Part shown: in pieces, positions 43,974-54,979 of the stretch
Numbering within the stretch: position 1 is the stretch's first letter
Layout: the number at the start of each line of letters is the position of its first letter
The notes under the pieces: model-generated
Database searches by the model: none
Told to the model about the DNA's origin: nothing
What the model saw: the letters and a program-made list of their open reading frames with translations, nothing else
Translations under genes and position numbers: made by a program
Assembly (NCBI RefSeq): GCF_023156505.1
Contig: NZ_JALNMJ010000014.1
Coordinates: 1 to 64,000 of the forward strand
DNA from: Roseibium sediminicola
Lineage (GTDB): Bacteria; Pseudomonadota; Alphaproteobacteria; Rhizobiales; Stappiaceae
DNA: 64,000 nt
Direction of reading: 5' to 3'

Positions 43974-44918
43974 TTATTGGGAGATTTTTTCCATAAGAGC
44001 GTCGATATCTTCCGGCGTGTTTACCGCGATACCGGCCGCATCCTTGGCGATGCGCTTGACCATGCCGGTTAGGACCTTGCCGGTACCGACCTCGACAAAG
44101 GTGTCAACGCCGTTTTCCGCCAGCCAGCTGATGCTTTCGCGCCAGCGCACGGTGCCGGTGACCTGCTCGACCAGGCGGCTCCGGATCTCGTCCGGATCCG
44201 TGATCGGCTGCGCCAGCACGTTGGCGACCAGCGGAACCTTCGGCGCCTTGATCTCGGCATTGGCCAGGGCCTCGGCCATCTTGTCGGCGGCCGGGGCCAT
44301 CAGGGAACAATGGAACGGTGCGCTCACCGGCAGCATCACCGCCCGGCGCGCGCCCTTGGCCTTGGCGATCTCGACCGCCCGCTCAACGGCCGCGAGATGA
44401 CCGGAGACGACGACCTGACCCGGCGCGTTGTCGTTTGCCGCCTGGCAGACTTCGCCTTGCGCAGCCGCTTCGGCAACTTCCGCAGCCACATCGAATTCCA
44501 GGCCAAGGAGCGCCGCCATGGCGCCCTGTCCGACCGGAACGGCCGACTGCATTGCATCGCCGCGCACGCGCAGCAAGCGCGCGGCCGTGGCGACATCCAG
44601 GCTGCCGGCGGCGGCCAACGCGGAATATTCGCCGAGCGAATGGCCGGCGACAAAGGCGGCGCTGGCACCGAGATCAAGCCCGCGCGCTTCCAGGACACGC
44701 ATGGTCGCCAGGCTGACGGCCATCAGGGCCGGCTGCGCATTGGCGGTCAGGGTCAGCGCGTCGTCCGGACCGGACCACATGATGTCGGACAGTTTCTGGC
44801 CGAGCGCTTCATCCACTTCGTCAAAGACGGCCCTAGCTTCGGGAAAGGCATCGGCAAGCGCCTTGCCCATACCGACGTTCTGGCTGCCCTGCCCCGGGAA
44901 TGTGAATGCGATGGTCAT
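43974..44918 (-). CDS. fabD: Malonyl-CoA:ACP transacylase
   Basis: Loads malonate onto ACP. 314 residues. Starts TIAFTFPGQGSQNVGMGKAL; nucleophile S94 in AGHSLGEYSAL; the histidine partner in VSAPFHCSLMAP. First gene of the leftward fatty-acid group, with a promoter candidate about 130 bp upstream. Confidence 0.97.
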   Translation of the reverse strand: MTIAFTFPGQGSQNVGMGKALADAFPEARAVFDEVDEALGQKLSDIMWSGPDDALTLTANAQPALMAVSLATMRVLEARGLDLGASAAFVAGHSLGEYSALAAAGSLDVATAARLLRVRGDAMQSAVPVGQGAMAALLGLEFDVAAEVAEAAAQGEVCQAANDNAPGQVVVSGHLAAVERAVEIAKAKGARRAVMLPVSAPFHCSLMAPAADKMAEALANAEIKAPKVPLVANVLAQPITDPDEIRSRLVEQVTGTVRWRESISWLAENGVDTFVEVGTGKVLTGMVKRIAKDAAGIAVNTPEDIDALMEKISQ

Positions 44919-45039
44919 GTGGATACGCCTCCGTAGACTCGTGCGCGGGCCTTCAATCGTGTGGCAACAGGCCGACGGCTTTTTTGAAAGCGGATAGGTC
45001 AGCCCGGTCGGGACTGAAATCGAATGTTGGCGCGAGGCT

Positions 45040-45066
45040 ATGATACGCCCAGGTCCATACTGTCAA
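45040..45066 (-). promoter_or_regulatory. Candidate promoter for fabD
   Basis: On the minus strand TTGACA (45066-45061) and TATCAT (45045-45040) are separated by 15 bp, about 120 bp before fabD. Spacing is a little short; the -35 is perfect. The 44919-45437 divergent region otherwise has no gene. Confidence 0.45.
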
Positions 45067-45237
45067 GGCCCTACGGCCCATCATTTCCGAAATTGTGGCG
45101 CTTTTCCGTGATTTCCAGATGCTTTATGGACTTGGCAACGCATGGCTCGCAGGGCGTATCCGCCTCGCCGGCCCGCTCCTCGTAATATAAGGAGGTCGGC
45201 ATTCACTGACTTTCGGATCGAATTCGGCCGGCCGCGC

Positions 45238-45265
45238 TTGCATTTTCGTCAAAACCGAGTATAGA
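45238..45265 (+). promoter_or_regulatory. Candidate promoter for the rpsF operon
   Basis: TTGCAT (45238-45243), 16-bp spacer, TATAGA (45260-45265). It would leave a leader of about 165 nt before rpsF. Confidence 0.5.
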
Positions 45266-45437
45266 GCGCGCTTCATCCGGGATTTGGCCGGGGGCTGAAC
45301 GGAAGGGCGCAAGCCAGGATCGTAAGAGATCCGACTTCCCGTGTCTCCGCTCTCGTTAGATTTCTCGTGCCTTTCTGAGGGTTACGAGGAGGCTTTGCGC
45401 CAGTCCCGCGTTGTCAACATGAGAAAGGCTTGTTTCC

Positions 45438-45857
45438 ATGCCTCTTTACGAGCACGTATTCCTGGCCCGCCAGGACGTTTCGGCCCAGCAGGTCGAACAA
45501 CTCGTCGAACAGTACAAGGGCCTCATCGAAGGCGCTGGCGGCACTGTCGGCAAGGTGGAAAACTGGGGTCTGCGGTCCCTCGCTTACCGCATCAAGAAGA
45601 ACCGCAAGGCTCACTACACCCTGATGAACATCGAAGCTCCACATGCAGCAGTCGCTGAAATGGAGCGTCAGATGGGCCTCAGCGAAGATGTTCTGCGTTA
45701 CATGACCTTCCGCGTCGACGAGCTCGAGGAAGAGCCGTCTGCGATGATGCAGAAGCGTGACCGCGACGACCGCCGTGGCGGTGGCCGTGGCGATCGTGGT
45801 GACCGCGGCGACCGTCCGGGTGGCAGCCGTCCTCCGCGTCGGGCTGAAGGGGAGTAA
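45438..45857 (+). CDS. rpsF: 30S ribosomal protein S6
   Basis: 139 residues. Starts [20 protein letters not shown]; conserved [19 protein letters not shown] at about 52-70. The C-terminal 30 residues are an Arg/Gly/Asp-rich tail ([16 protein letters not shown]), longer than in enterobacteria but usual in Hyphomicrobiales. Binds S18 and 16S rRNA. First gene of rpsF-rpsR-rplI. Confidence 0.97.
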   Translation: MPLYEHVFLARQDVSAQQVEQLVEQYKGLIEGAGGTVGKVENWGLRSLAYRIKKNRKAHYTLMNIEAPHAAVAEMERQMGLSEDVLRYMTFRVDELEEEPSAMMQKRDRDDRRGGGRGDRGDRGDRPGGSRPPRRAEGE

Positions 45858-45863
45858 GACACA

Positions 45864-46112
45864 ATGGTTGATATTGCACAAATGCCGAGCCGCCGTCCGT
45901 TCTTCCGCCGCCGGAAGACCTGCCCGTTCTCCGGCGCCAACGCACCGAAGATCGACTACAAGGACATCCGTCTGCTGCAGCGCTACATCTCTGAGCGCGG
46001 CAAGATCGTTCCGAGCCGCATCACCGCGGTCTCCGCGAAGAAGCAGCGTGAACTGGCCCGCGCCATCAAGCGCGCCCGCCTGCTCGGCCTGCTGCCGTTC
46101 GTGATCAGCTAA
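45864..46112 (+). CDS. rpsR: 30S ribosomal protein S18
   Basis: 82 residues, starting [20 protein letters not shown]. Basic, with conserved [19 protein letters not shown] and an arginine-rich end ([16 protein letters not shown]). Six bp after rpsF. Partner of S6 in the platform of the small subunit. Confidence 0.97.
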   Translation: MVDIAQMPSRRPFFRRRKTCPFSGANAPKIDYKDIRLLQRYISERGKIVPSRITAVSAKKQRELARAIKRARLLGLLPFVIS

Positions 46113-46113
46113 G

Positions 46114-46156
46114 CCCTCTTCTTTCGAGGGTCTTTTCTCCCGGGTCCGCCCGGGAG
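46114..46156 (+). promoter_or_regulatory. Two hairpins between rpsR and rplI
   Basis: CCCTC (46114-46118) / GAGGG (46126-46130) followed by TCTTTT looks like a weak terminator. CTCCCGGG (46137-46144) / CCCGGGAG (46149-46156) is a perfect 8-bp stem with a TCCG tetraloop. Together they may attenuate rplI relative to rpsF-rpsR or mark RNA processing. Confidence 0.55.
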
Positions 46157-46222
46157 ACCCGAATTGGGACCGCGGGCAAACGGTCTCTAACCACCGATGA
46201 GGTGGGACAGTAGGAGAAAGAC

Positions 46223-46813
46223 ATGCAAGTTATCCTTCTTGAGCGTATCGCCAAGCTCGGCCAGATGGGCGACACCGTCAAAGTACGTGACGGCTATGCC
46301 CGGAACTTCCTGTTGCCGCAGGGCAAGGCACTGCGCGCAAACAAAGCCAACCTGGCACGGTTCGAGCAAGAGCGCGCTCAGCTCGAAGCCCGTAACCTGG
46401 AACGCAAGACTGAAGCCGAAGCCGTTGCTTCCAAGCTGGACGGCGAATCCCTGGTGATGATCCGCTCCGCAGGTGAAACCGGCCAGCTCTACGGTTCCGT
46501 GTCTACCCGCGACATCGCGGATGGTCTGACCGCAGCCGGCTTCACCGTTTCCCGCAGCCAGGTCGAACTGCGCACCCCGATCAAGACGATCGGCCTGCAC
46601 AGCGTTCTGATCCAGCTGCATCCGGAAGTGGAAGTCGCCGTTTCCGTCAACGTGGCACGCTCCGAAGACGAAGCGGTCCGCCAGGCAGCCGGTGAAGACC
46701 TCACCACGCCGGAAATGGACGTCTTCGAATTCGAAGAAGAAGAAGACGAAGCTGAGGGCACCGAGGAAGGCGATGAAGCCTCCGAGGACGCTCCGGTGGA
46801 AGAAGAAGCCTAA
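46223..46813 (+). CDS. rplI: 50S ribosomal protein L9
   Basis: 196 residues. Starts [21 protein letters not shown], then the long central helix and a C-terminal rRNA-binding domain (about 80-150). The last 35 residues are extremely acidic ([20 protein letters not shown]), an extension seen in alphaproteobacterial L9. GGAG upstream of the ATG. Terminator follows. Confidence 0.97.
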   Translation: MQVILLERIAKLGQMGDTVKVRDGYARNFLLPQGKALRANKANLARFEQERAQLEARNLERKTEAEAVASKLDGESLVMIRSAGETGQLYGSVSTRDIADGLTAAGFTVSRSQVELRTPIKTIGLHSVLIQLHPEVEVAVSVNVARSEDEAVRQAAGEDLTTPEMDVFEFEEEEDEAEGTEEGDEASEDAPVEEEA

Positions 46814-46840
46814 GCGCTTCCTTACGCTTTTACAGCTAAC

Positions 46841-46872
46841 GAAAACGGCGCTGTTCGCAGCGCCGTTTTTGT
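46841..46872 (+). terminator. Rho-independent terminator of rpsF-rpsR-rplI
   Basis: AAAACGGCGCTG (46841-46852) and CAGCGCCGTTTTT (46857-46869) form a long stem with a TTCG tetraloop and a T-run. The 46873-47177 gap after it contains an AT-rich stretch (46950-47010) likely to carry the dnaB promoter, and nothing else that I can support. Confidence 0.9.
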
Positions 46873-47177
46873 TTGCCGGCCATCCATTTTTTATGGCTGT
46901 GCGCATGGCTTAATCCGCCAATTCCACAATCGCTCGCAAGGTGTTGAATCCCTTGATAGATTATTAACCAGCTATTAACCTTCGCAAAAAAATGTTTGTT
47001 TTCAATACTTAAGAGCAAGGGCTTTGAGTCTTCTATCGGATTGAGAGTCAAGTGCGTTTCGATTCTTTCCCCGTTGATCTGTGATTGCCGGTGGGAATCG
47101 AAAACGCCTGTTTTTGAACCTTGAGCCGCCCTGCCTCACAGAGTATTCCCAATGGACTTGGGTCATCGGGGGACGAT

Positions 47178-48662
47178 ATGAAAGGCACATTGCAGAAGGT
47201 CGAAACGGAAGAAGACGTCCAGCGTCTGGCACCGCATAACGCGGAAGCCGAACGTCAGCTTCTGGGCGCAATTCTCGTCAACAACGAGACCTTCTACCGG
47301 GTATCCGACTTTCTTGAACCGCACCATTTTTTCGTGCCTTCCCACCAGGACATCTACGAGAAGGCGAGCCACCTGATCCGGGCCGGCAAAACCGCCTCCC
47401 CGGTCACCCTGAAGACCTTCTACCCGGCCGACGCCAAGATCGCCGACCTCACCGCGACCCAGTTCCTGGTGCGCCTTGCGGGCGATGCCGCCTCGATCAT
47501 CAATGCGGAAGACTATGGCCGCAGCATCTACGACCTTGCCATCCGCCGGAACCTGATCCGCATCGGCGAGGACATGGTCAACATCGCCTTTGACGCGCCG
47601 ATCGACGTGCCGCCGGAGCAGCAGATCGACGATGCCGAGCGCCGTCTGTTCGAACTGGCGGAAACCGGCCGCAGCGAGGGCGGGTTCGTGTCCTTCGGCG
47701 ATGCGCTTACCGAAACCATCGAAATGGCCCATGCCGCCTATAATCGCGAAGGCGCATTGTCCGGGATTTCCACGGGCTTGCGCGAACTCGACCGGCTAAT
47801 GGGCGGCCTGCAGCATTCGGACTTGATCGTGCTCGCGGGACGCCCGGCCATGGGCAAGACCTCGCTGGCGACCAACATCGCCTACAACATCGCCCAGTCC
47901 TACAAGGCCGAGGAACAGCCCGACGGCTCGCTGAAGACCATCAATGGCGGCGTTGTCGGCTTCTTCTCGCTGGAAATGTCGGCCGAACAGCTCGCCACCC
48001 GTATCATTTCCGAACAGGCGGAAATCTCATCCTCGAAAATCCGGCGCGGCGACATCACCGAAGCCGAATTCGAAAAGCTCGCCGCCTGCGCGCAGACCAT
48101 GCAAACGGTGCCGCTGCATGTCGACCAGACCGGTGGTATCTCCATTGCCTCCCTGGTGGCCAAGGCCAGGCGGCTGAAACGTCAGCGCGGCCTTGATCTC
48201 CTGGTGGTCGACTATATTCAGCTGCTCTCCGGATCCGCAAAGAATTCCGGCAACCGCGTCCAGGAAATCACCGAGATCACCACCGGGCTCAAGGCGCTCG
48301 CCAAGGAACTCCAGGTCCCGATCATCGCCCTGTCACAGCTGTCGCGCCAGGTGGAATCCCGCGACGACAAGCGCCCAATGATGTCGGACTTGCGCGAATC
48401 CGGGTCCATCGAGCAGGACGCCGACGTGATCCTGTTCGTGTTCCGCGAAGAGTATTATCTCTCCAAGACCGAGCCGGAGCCGGACACGGTCGAATACGAG
48501 AACTGGCAACGGGACATGGAACGCCTCAAGGGCAAGGCGGAAGTGATCATCGCCAAGCAGCGCCACGGTCCGACCGGCACGGCGAACCTGCACTTCGAAG
48601 GCCAGTACACCCGCTTCTCGGATCTCGCCGAAGAGGATCATCTGCCGGAGCGCTACGAGTAA
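47178..48662 (+). CDS. dnaB: Replicative DNA helicase DnaB
   Basis: Hexameric helicase of the replication fork. 494 residues from the ATG at 47178 (MKGTLQKVETEEDVQRLAPH). N-terminal primase-interacting domain (about 20-125; EAERQLLGAILVNNETFYRVS), linker, and RecA-like domain with Walker A AGRPAMGKTS, Walker B LLVVDYIQLLSG, and motif QLSRQVESRDDKRPMMSDLRESGSIEQDAD. No intein. Located after rplI as in many bacteria. Confidence 0.97.
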   Translation: MKGTLQKVETEEDVQRLAPHNAEAERQLLGAILVNNETFYRVSDFLEPHHFFVPSHQDIYEKASHLIRAGKTASPVTLKTFYPADAKIADLTATQFLVRLAGDAASIINAEDYGRSIYDLAIRRNLIRIGEDMVNIAFDAPIDVPPEQQIDDAERRLFELAETGRSEGGFVSFGDALTETIEMAHAAYNREGALSGISTGLRELDRLMGGLQHSDLIVLAGRPAMGKTSLATNIAYNIAQSYKAEEQPDGSLKTINGGVVGFFSLEMSAEQLATRIISEQAEISSSKIRRGDITEAEFEKLAACAQTMQTVPLHVDQTGGISIASLVAKARRLKRQRGLDLLVVDYIQLLSGSAKNSGNRVQEITEITTGLKALAKELQVPIIALSQLSRQVESRDDKRPMMSDLRESGSIEQDADVILFVFREEYYLSKTEPEPDTVEYENWQRDMERLKGKAEVIIAKQRHGPTGTANLHFEGQYTRFSDLAEEDHLPERYE

Positions 48663-48822
48663 CCCAGCACTCCATGCTTGTATGTGAAAAAGATTTCACA
48701 AGGAAAAATCTGCCAGAAATCGCATGCCAAAATCGGGAAAAGCCGTTTAAATCCCTGTTAAATCTTCTTCACTACTGTGCGTTGCAGCTATTGAGTGCAT
48801 CGTATTTTTCAGGCGAATTTCC

Positions 48823-49098
48823 TTGGTGTCAGCAGCGCAGAAATTGTTGGAAGAAGCCCGCGTCTTTCCGCGCAGGAGATGCAAGTGGCCCGGCCTTCTC
48901 AAGCAGGACGCTACCCATCGCCCGTGTGTGGTCGAGGACATCAGCGTCGGCGGCTGCCGGTTGGCCACCAATACCAAGGATCTGAAGCCCGCGCAGCGCG
49001 TCACCATCGAGATCGAAAGCCGCAAGCTGCGTTTCTACGGCGAGATCCGTTGGGTCCGCGACGGCGAAACCGGCATCGAATTTCTCTATATGGACTGA
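48823..49098 (+). CDS. Small PilZ-domain protein
   Basis: 91 residues from TTG at 48823; GTG at 48826 is equally likely, as no ATG is available. PilZ signature: RVFPR (R13 to R17) and D39-I-S41-V-G-G44 in VVEDISVGGCRL, then GEIRWVRDGETGIEFLYMD. Likely binds cyclic-di-GMP; alphaproteobacterial versions often act as response partners. It sits between dnaB and alr, where most relatives have no gene. Shine-Dalgarno is weak. Confidence 0.82.
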   Translation: MVSAAQKLLEEARVFPRRRCKWPGLLKQDATHRPCVVEDISVGGCRLATNTKDLKPAQRVTIEIESRKLRFYGEIRWVRDGETGIEFLYMD

Positions 49099-49227
49099 CC
49101 GCACGGTCCGCTAAACGCGCGCAAATACCGCATCCGTCTCGGATCTTCATTGACCCAACGGGGCCGGGATTTGCTAGTCTCCGGTCGCTGTTGAGCCATT
49201 GATTCTGACCGGAGTTCCAAAAGGACC

Positions 49228-50370
49228 GTGTTGACGACGCAAGCCTTGCACCACCCGTCCAACCTTTACGGCGGCCGCCTGACCATTGACCCGGAAGCCA
49301 TTGCCACGAATTGGCGGCTGCTGGAGAGCCGAACCGGTCCGGCAACGGAATGCGCTGCGGCGATCAAGGCGGACGGCTACGGCACAGGACAGGACAAGGC
49401 CGCGCCCGCTCTCTTTGAAACCGGCTGCCGAACCTTTTTCGTGGCCGTGCCGACAGAAGCCGTGGCGCTACGCCAAATCGTTCCGGAAGCCGTGATCTAT
49501 GTGCTTGACGGACTTTTTCCGGATACATCAGAGCACTTCCTGAACCATGACATTCGACCGGTTCTGGGATCCCTCGCTGAACTTGAAGAATGGGCGGGCC
49601 TCTGCAAGGCTGCAGGAAAGTCCCTGGATGCTGCTGTCCATGTCGATACCGGCATTCACCGGCTTGGTCTGTCTCCTGAGGAATTCAGAACCGCCATGAC
49701 CGACAAGGGCCTGCTCGGCCCCTTCCGCCCATCGCTGATCATGAGCCACCTGGCCTGCGGATCGACACCGGATCATCCGATGAACCGGCGCCAGCTGGAT
49801 TTTTTTACGGAGATCACCGGTCCGTTCGCCGGCATTCCGCGCTCCCTCGCCAATTCGGCCGGCGTGCTGATGGGCGAGGACTATCATTTCGACATGGTCC
49901 GTCCGGGCATCGCGCTTTACGGCGGCCAGGCGATCGAGTCCAAACCCAACCCCATGACACCGGTCGCCAAGGTCGAGGCCCGGATCATGATCGTCCGCGA
50001 CGTGCCCGAAGGCGACACCATCGGCTATGGCGCGACGCAGACAGCAAGGCGCCCGCTGAAGAACGCGGTGGTCGCGGCCGGCTATGCCGACGGCATGCTG
50101 CGCCGGGCCAGCTCCACCGACGAACGTCCCGGCGGCTTCGGCATGATCGGCGGATACAAGGCACCGATCCTTGGCCGGATTTCCATGGACATGATCACGC
50201 TCGATGTCACCGACGTGCCGGAGCATCTCCTGCGGCGCGGCGCATATGTGGAAATGCTGGGGCCGCAGGTTGCGGCGGCCGACCTCGCCGCTTATGCCGA
50301 GACCATCGACTACGAATATCTGACAAGTCTCGGGCGGCGCTTTGAGCGCGTCTACGGTCCGCTTACCTGA
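49228..50370 (+). CDS. alr: Alanine racemase
   Basis: PLP-dependent interconversion of L- and D-alanine for peptidoglycan. 380 residues, GTG start at 49228 with AAGGA nearby (start not certain). PLP lysine K47 in ECAAAIKADGYGTG; the barrel and C-terminal domain motifs follow (VDTGIHRLGL, NSAGVLMG, GYGATQTARR and GRISMDMITLDVTD). Position beside dnaB and radA matches the biosynthetic alr of related bacteria. Confidence 0.95.
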   Translation: MLTTQALHHPSNLYGGRLTIDPEAIATNWRLLESRTGPATECAAAIKADGYGTGQDKAAPALFETGCRTFFVAVPTEAVALRQIVPEAVIYVLDGLFPDTSEHFLNHDIRPVLGSLAELEEWAGLCKAAGKSLDAAVHVDTGIHRLGLSPEEFRTAMTDKGLLGPFRPSLIMSHLACGSTPDHPMNRRQLDFFTEITGPFAGIPRSLANSAGVLMGEDYHFDMVRPGIALYGGQAIESKPNPMTPVAKVEARIMIVRDVPEGDTIGYGATQTARRPLKNAVVAAGYADGMLRRASSTDERPGGFGMIGGYKAPILGRISMDMITLDVTDVPEHLLRRGAYVEMLGPQVAAADLAAYAETIDYEYLTSLGRRFERVYGPLT

Positions 50371-50396
50371 GCGGCCGGCGAGCGAAAGGTACAAGC

Positions 50397-51791
<1,395 letters not shown>

Positions 51792-51865
51792 CGCATGATG
51801 GTCGCGGGTTCGATCTGAAGGCATATGCGCGGGACTGAGCGCCAGACAGAGGAATTTTCAGGAAC

Positions 51866-52477
51866 ATGCCGATAACGCTGCTGGACGGACTGCTCTTGGT
51901 CATCATGTTCATTTCGGCGGTCCTTGCGATGATCCGCGGGTTTGTCCGAGAAGTTCTTTCCATCGTGTCCTGGGTGGCGGCGGCAGCCGCGGCGTTCCTG
52001 CTCTATGAGCGGGTCCTGCCCTATGCCAAGCAATATATCTCCCACGATCTCGTCGCCATGGGCGTTTCCGCGGCAGCGGTCTTTTTGGTAACCCTGCTGG
52101 TGGTAAGCTACATCACCATGCGGATCTCGGACTTCGTGCTCGACAGCCGCATCGGCGCTCTCGACCGGACCCTCGGATTTGTCTTCGGTGCCGTGCGTGG
52201 GCTTCTGCTGGTCGTGGTGGCGATGATGTTCTTCAACTGGTTCGTCCAGCCCGACCAGCAACCGCAATGGGTCAAGGACGCCAAGGCCCGGCCGATCCTT
52301 CTGTCCATCGGCGAACGGCTGGTGGCAGTGCTTCCCGAAGACCCGGAAAAGGCGATCCTGGAAAAGATCCGCCAGAACAACCAATCGGGCGACAGCGCAA
52401 GTGCTCCGGCCGACGAACCGGCCTACAGCGACACCGAGCGCCAGGGCCTGGAACAGCTGACAACGGACAGCAACTGA
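51866..52477 (+). CDS. cvpA: CvpA-family inner-membrane protein
   Basis: 203 residues. Four hydrophobic spans (about 5-25, 30-48, 63-83 and 102-123) and a soluble, charged C-terminus (145-203). Family signature is the conserved first half (LDGLLLVIMFISAVLAMIRGF). Required for colicin V secretion in E. coli but its role is unclear elsewhere. Precedes purF, the well-known cvpA-purF pair. Confidence 0.93.
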   Translation: MPITLLDGLLLVIMFISAVLAMIRGFVREVLSIVSWVAAAAAAFLLYERVLPYAKQYISHDLVAMGVSAAAVFLVTLLVVSYITMRISDFVLDSRIGALDRTLGFVFGAVRGLLLVVVAMMFFNWFVQPDQQPQWVKDAKARPILLSIGERLVAVLPEDPEKAILEKIRQNNQSGDSASAPADEPAYSDTERQGLEQLTTDSN

Positions 52478-52642
52478 CGCCGCCTGGCGGCGCAGACGTA
52501 ATATCCCGCATCCTGCTTTCCGGCGAAGGCAGGATCCGTGAACAATTCAAAATCGGTCAACGCGCTTCACGCGATCACCGGGAGACGTTGATCTGACGCC
52601 CCAGGCCGGCTGTAAACCGGCCAGAATGAAGGAGTGTTCGCC

Positions 52643-54115
52643 ATGACTGGCGGAACCGAGGTGCACGAGCCGTTCGACATCAATGACGACACCCTGCGTG
52701 AAGAATGCGGTGTCTTCGGCATTCTGGGCCACGAGGACGCCAGCGCGCTGACGGCGCTTGGTCTCCACGCCCTGCAGCATCGCGGCCAGGAGGCCGCCGG
52801 CATCGTGACCGTCGACAACGAGCAGTTCCGCGCGGAACGCCATCTCGGCCTCGTTGGTGACCACTTTTCCGACGCAGACACGATCGAACGGCTGAGCGGC
52901 AAGGCCGCCGTCGGCCATGTGCGTTACTCCACCACCGGCGAGACCATCCTGCGCAATGTGCAGCCGCTCTTTGCCGAACTGGATGGCGGCGGCATCGCGG
53001 TCTGCCACAACGGCAACTTCACCAATGCCCTGACGCTCCGCCATCAGCTGATCCGGGACGGCGCGATCTGTCAGTCCACCTCCGATTCCGAAGTGGTGTT
53101 GCAGCTGGTCGCCCGCTCGCGCAAGGGCAAGATCGTCGACCGGTTCATCGAGGCGATCACCCAGATGGAAGGTGCCTATTCCCTGGTGGCGCTGACCTCC
53201 AAGAAACTGATCGGCGCCCGCGACCCGCTCGGCATCCGTCCTCTGGTTCTGGGTGACCTCAACGGCGCACCGATCCTGGCCTCCGAGACATGCGCCCTCG
53301 ACATCATCGGCGCCAAGTTCATACGGGAAGTCGAAAACGGCGAAGTGATCGTCTGCACCTCGACTGGGATCCAGTCCTTTTTCCCGTTCGGCAAGCAGCC
53401 GGCGCGCCCCTGCATCTTCGAATATATCTATTTCTCCCGGCCAGATTCAGTCGTCGGTGGCCGCAGCGTCTATGACGTGCGCCGGGAAATGGGCAAGCAG
53501 CTCGCCCGTGAAACCCATTTGGACGCGGATGTGATCGTGCCGGTGCCGGACAGCGGCGTGCCGGCGGCAATCGGTTATAGCCAGGAGAGCGGCGTGCCGT
53601 TTGAACTCGGCATCATCCGCAACCACTATGTCGGCCGCACCTTCATCGAGCCGACGCAGCAGATCCGCGCGCTCGGCGTGAAGATGAAACATTCCGCCAA
53701 CAGGGCCCAGATCGAAGGCAAGCGCGTCGTCCTGGTCGATGACAGCCTGGTGCGCGGCACCACGTCGGTGAAAATCGTGCAGATGATCCGCGATGCCGGT
53801 GCCAAGGAAGTTCATTTCCGCCTGGCCAGCCCGCCGATCAAGTATTCCGACTATTACGGCATCGACACGCCGGTACGCGAAAAGCTGCTGGCGGCCAAAT
53901 ACGGCCTGGAGGAAATGCGGGCCTATATCGGTGCGGACAGCCTCGCCTTCCTGTCCGTGGACGGCATCTACCGCGCCATGGGCTTTGACGGCCGCGACAA
54001 CGACAACCCGCAATTCACCGACCATTGCTTCACCGGCGACTATCCGACGCCGCTGACCGACCTGTCCGAAGACCAGGACTTCGTCAGCGCGCCGCGGCTG
54101 GTGGAAGTCGGTTAA
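52643..54115 (+). CDS. purF: Amidophosphoribosyltransferase
   Basis: First committed step of purine synthesis: PRPP plus glutamine to phosphoribosylamine. 490 residues from the ATG at 52643, supported by GAAGGAG; a GTG at 52634 is too close to it. The glutaminase domain should be exposed by removing a 21-residue propeptide before C22 in LREECGVFG. Glutaminase motif LQHRGQEAAG; PRPP-binding loop VVLVDDSLVRGTTSVKI. Confidence 0.97.
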   Translation: MTGGTEVHEPFDINDDTLREECGVFGILGHEDASALTALGLHALQHRGQEAAGIVTVDNEQFRAERHLGLVGDHFSDADTIERLSGKAAVGHVRYSTTGETILRNVQPLFAELDGGGIAVCHNGNFTNALTLRHQLIRDGAICQSTSDSEVVLQLVARSRKGKIVDRFIEAITQMEGAYSLVALTSKKLIGARDPLGIRPLVLGDLNGAPILASETCALDIIGAKFIREVENGEVIVCTSTGIQSFFPFGKQPARPCIFEYIYFSRPDSVVGGRSVYDVRREMGKQLARETHLDADVIVPVPDSGVPAAIGYSQESGVPFELGIIRNHYVGRTFIEPTQQIRALGVKMKHSANRAQIEGKRVVLVDDSLVRGTTSVKIVQMIRDAGAKEVHFRLASPPIKYSDYYGIDTPVREKLLAAKYGLEEMRAYIGADSLAFLSVDGIYRAMGFDGRDNDNPQFTDHCFTGDYPTPLTDLSEDQDFVSAPRLVEVG

Positions 54116-54184
54116 AGCCCCACACATTTCAGTACAGACCGGCCAGCAGCGTGCCTCGCCGCCGGCCGGTCGAAGAGTTGGACA

Positions 54185-54913
54185 ATGGAAAAAGACTTCG
54201 AAGGCCGGATCGCCCTGGTGACCGGCGCCTCCCGCGGCATTGGCTATCAGATCGCCAAACAACTTGGCGAACGCGGCGCGCATGTGATCGCCGTGGCGCG
54301 CACCGTGGGCGCCCTTGAGGATCTCGACGACGATATCAAGGCCGCCGGCGGCGAAGCCACACTGGTGCCTCTGGACCTCACCGATTTCGACGCCCTCGAC
54401 CGCCTTGGCGCGGCGATCTACGAGCGCTGGAAAAAGCTCGACATCTTTGTCGGCAACGCCGGCATGCTCGGCGTGCTGTCGCCGCTCGGCCATATTTCGC
54501 CGAAGGATTTCGACAAGGTCATGGCGGTGAACGTAACGGCCAACTGGCGCCTGATCCGCTCGCTTGATCCCCTCTTGCGCCAGTCTGAGGCCGGACGCGC
54601 GCTTTTGCTGACGTCGGTCCACGCACAGACCTGCACAGCCTTCTGGGGCCTGCAGTCAATCAGCAAGGCCGCCGTTGAGGCGATGACCCGGACCTGGGCA
54701 CAGGAAAGCCGGCAAACGGCAATGAAGATCAATCTGGCCGATCCCGGCCCGACCCGCACAGGCCTGCGCGCCAAGGCAATGCCGGGCGAACTGCCTGAAA
54801 ACCTGCCGCAGCCAGCCGCGGTTGCCACGGAACTGCTGCCGCTGGTGAAACCGGACGTTCAGGAAAACGGCAAGCTGTTCGACCGGGTCAGCAGGGATTG
54901 GGTGTCTCTCTAA
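54185..54913 (+). CDS. SDR-family oxidoreductase with substituted catalytic tyrosine
   Basis: 242 residues. Rossmann motif VTGASRGIGYQ and NAG (91-93) are intact. Catalytic S144 (TSVHAQTC) and K161 (SISKAAVEA) are present, but the position four before the lysine, normally tyrosine in Y-x-x-x-K, is Q157 in WGLQSISK. Located after purF, where related bacteria carry an intact SDR. It may have lost oxidoreductase activity or use another group; NAD(P) binding is probably retained. Confidence 0.9.
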   Translation: MEKDFEGRIALVTGASRGIGYQIAKQLGERGAHVIAVARTVGALEDLDDDIKAAGGEATLVPLDLTDFDALDRLGAAIYERWKKLDIFVGNAGMLGVLSPLGHISPKDFDKVMAVNVTANWRLIRSLDPLLRQSEAGRALLLTSVHAQTCTAFWGLQSISKAAVEAMTRTWAQESRQTAMKINLADPGPTRTGLRAKAMPGELPENLPQPAAVATELLPLVKPDVQENGKLFDRVSRDWVSL

Positions 54914-54979
54914 GCCGCTCTGGCGCCCGCACCAGAATTGCGCGATGGTATCCTCCGTCAATCTACGGAGGATCCTTCC

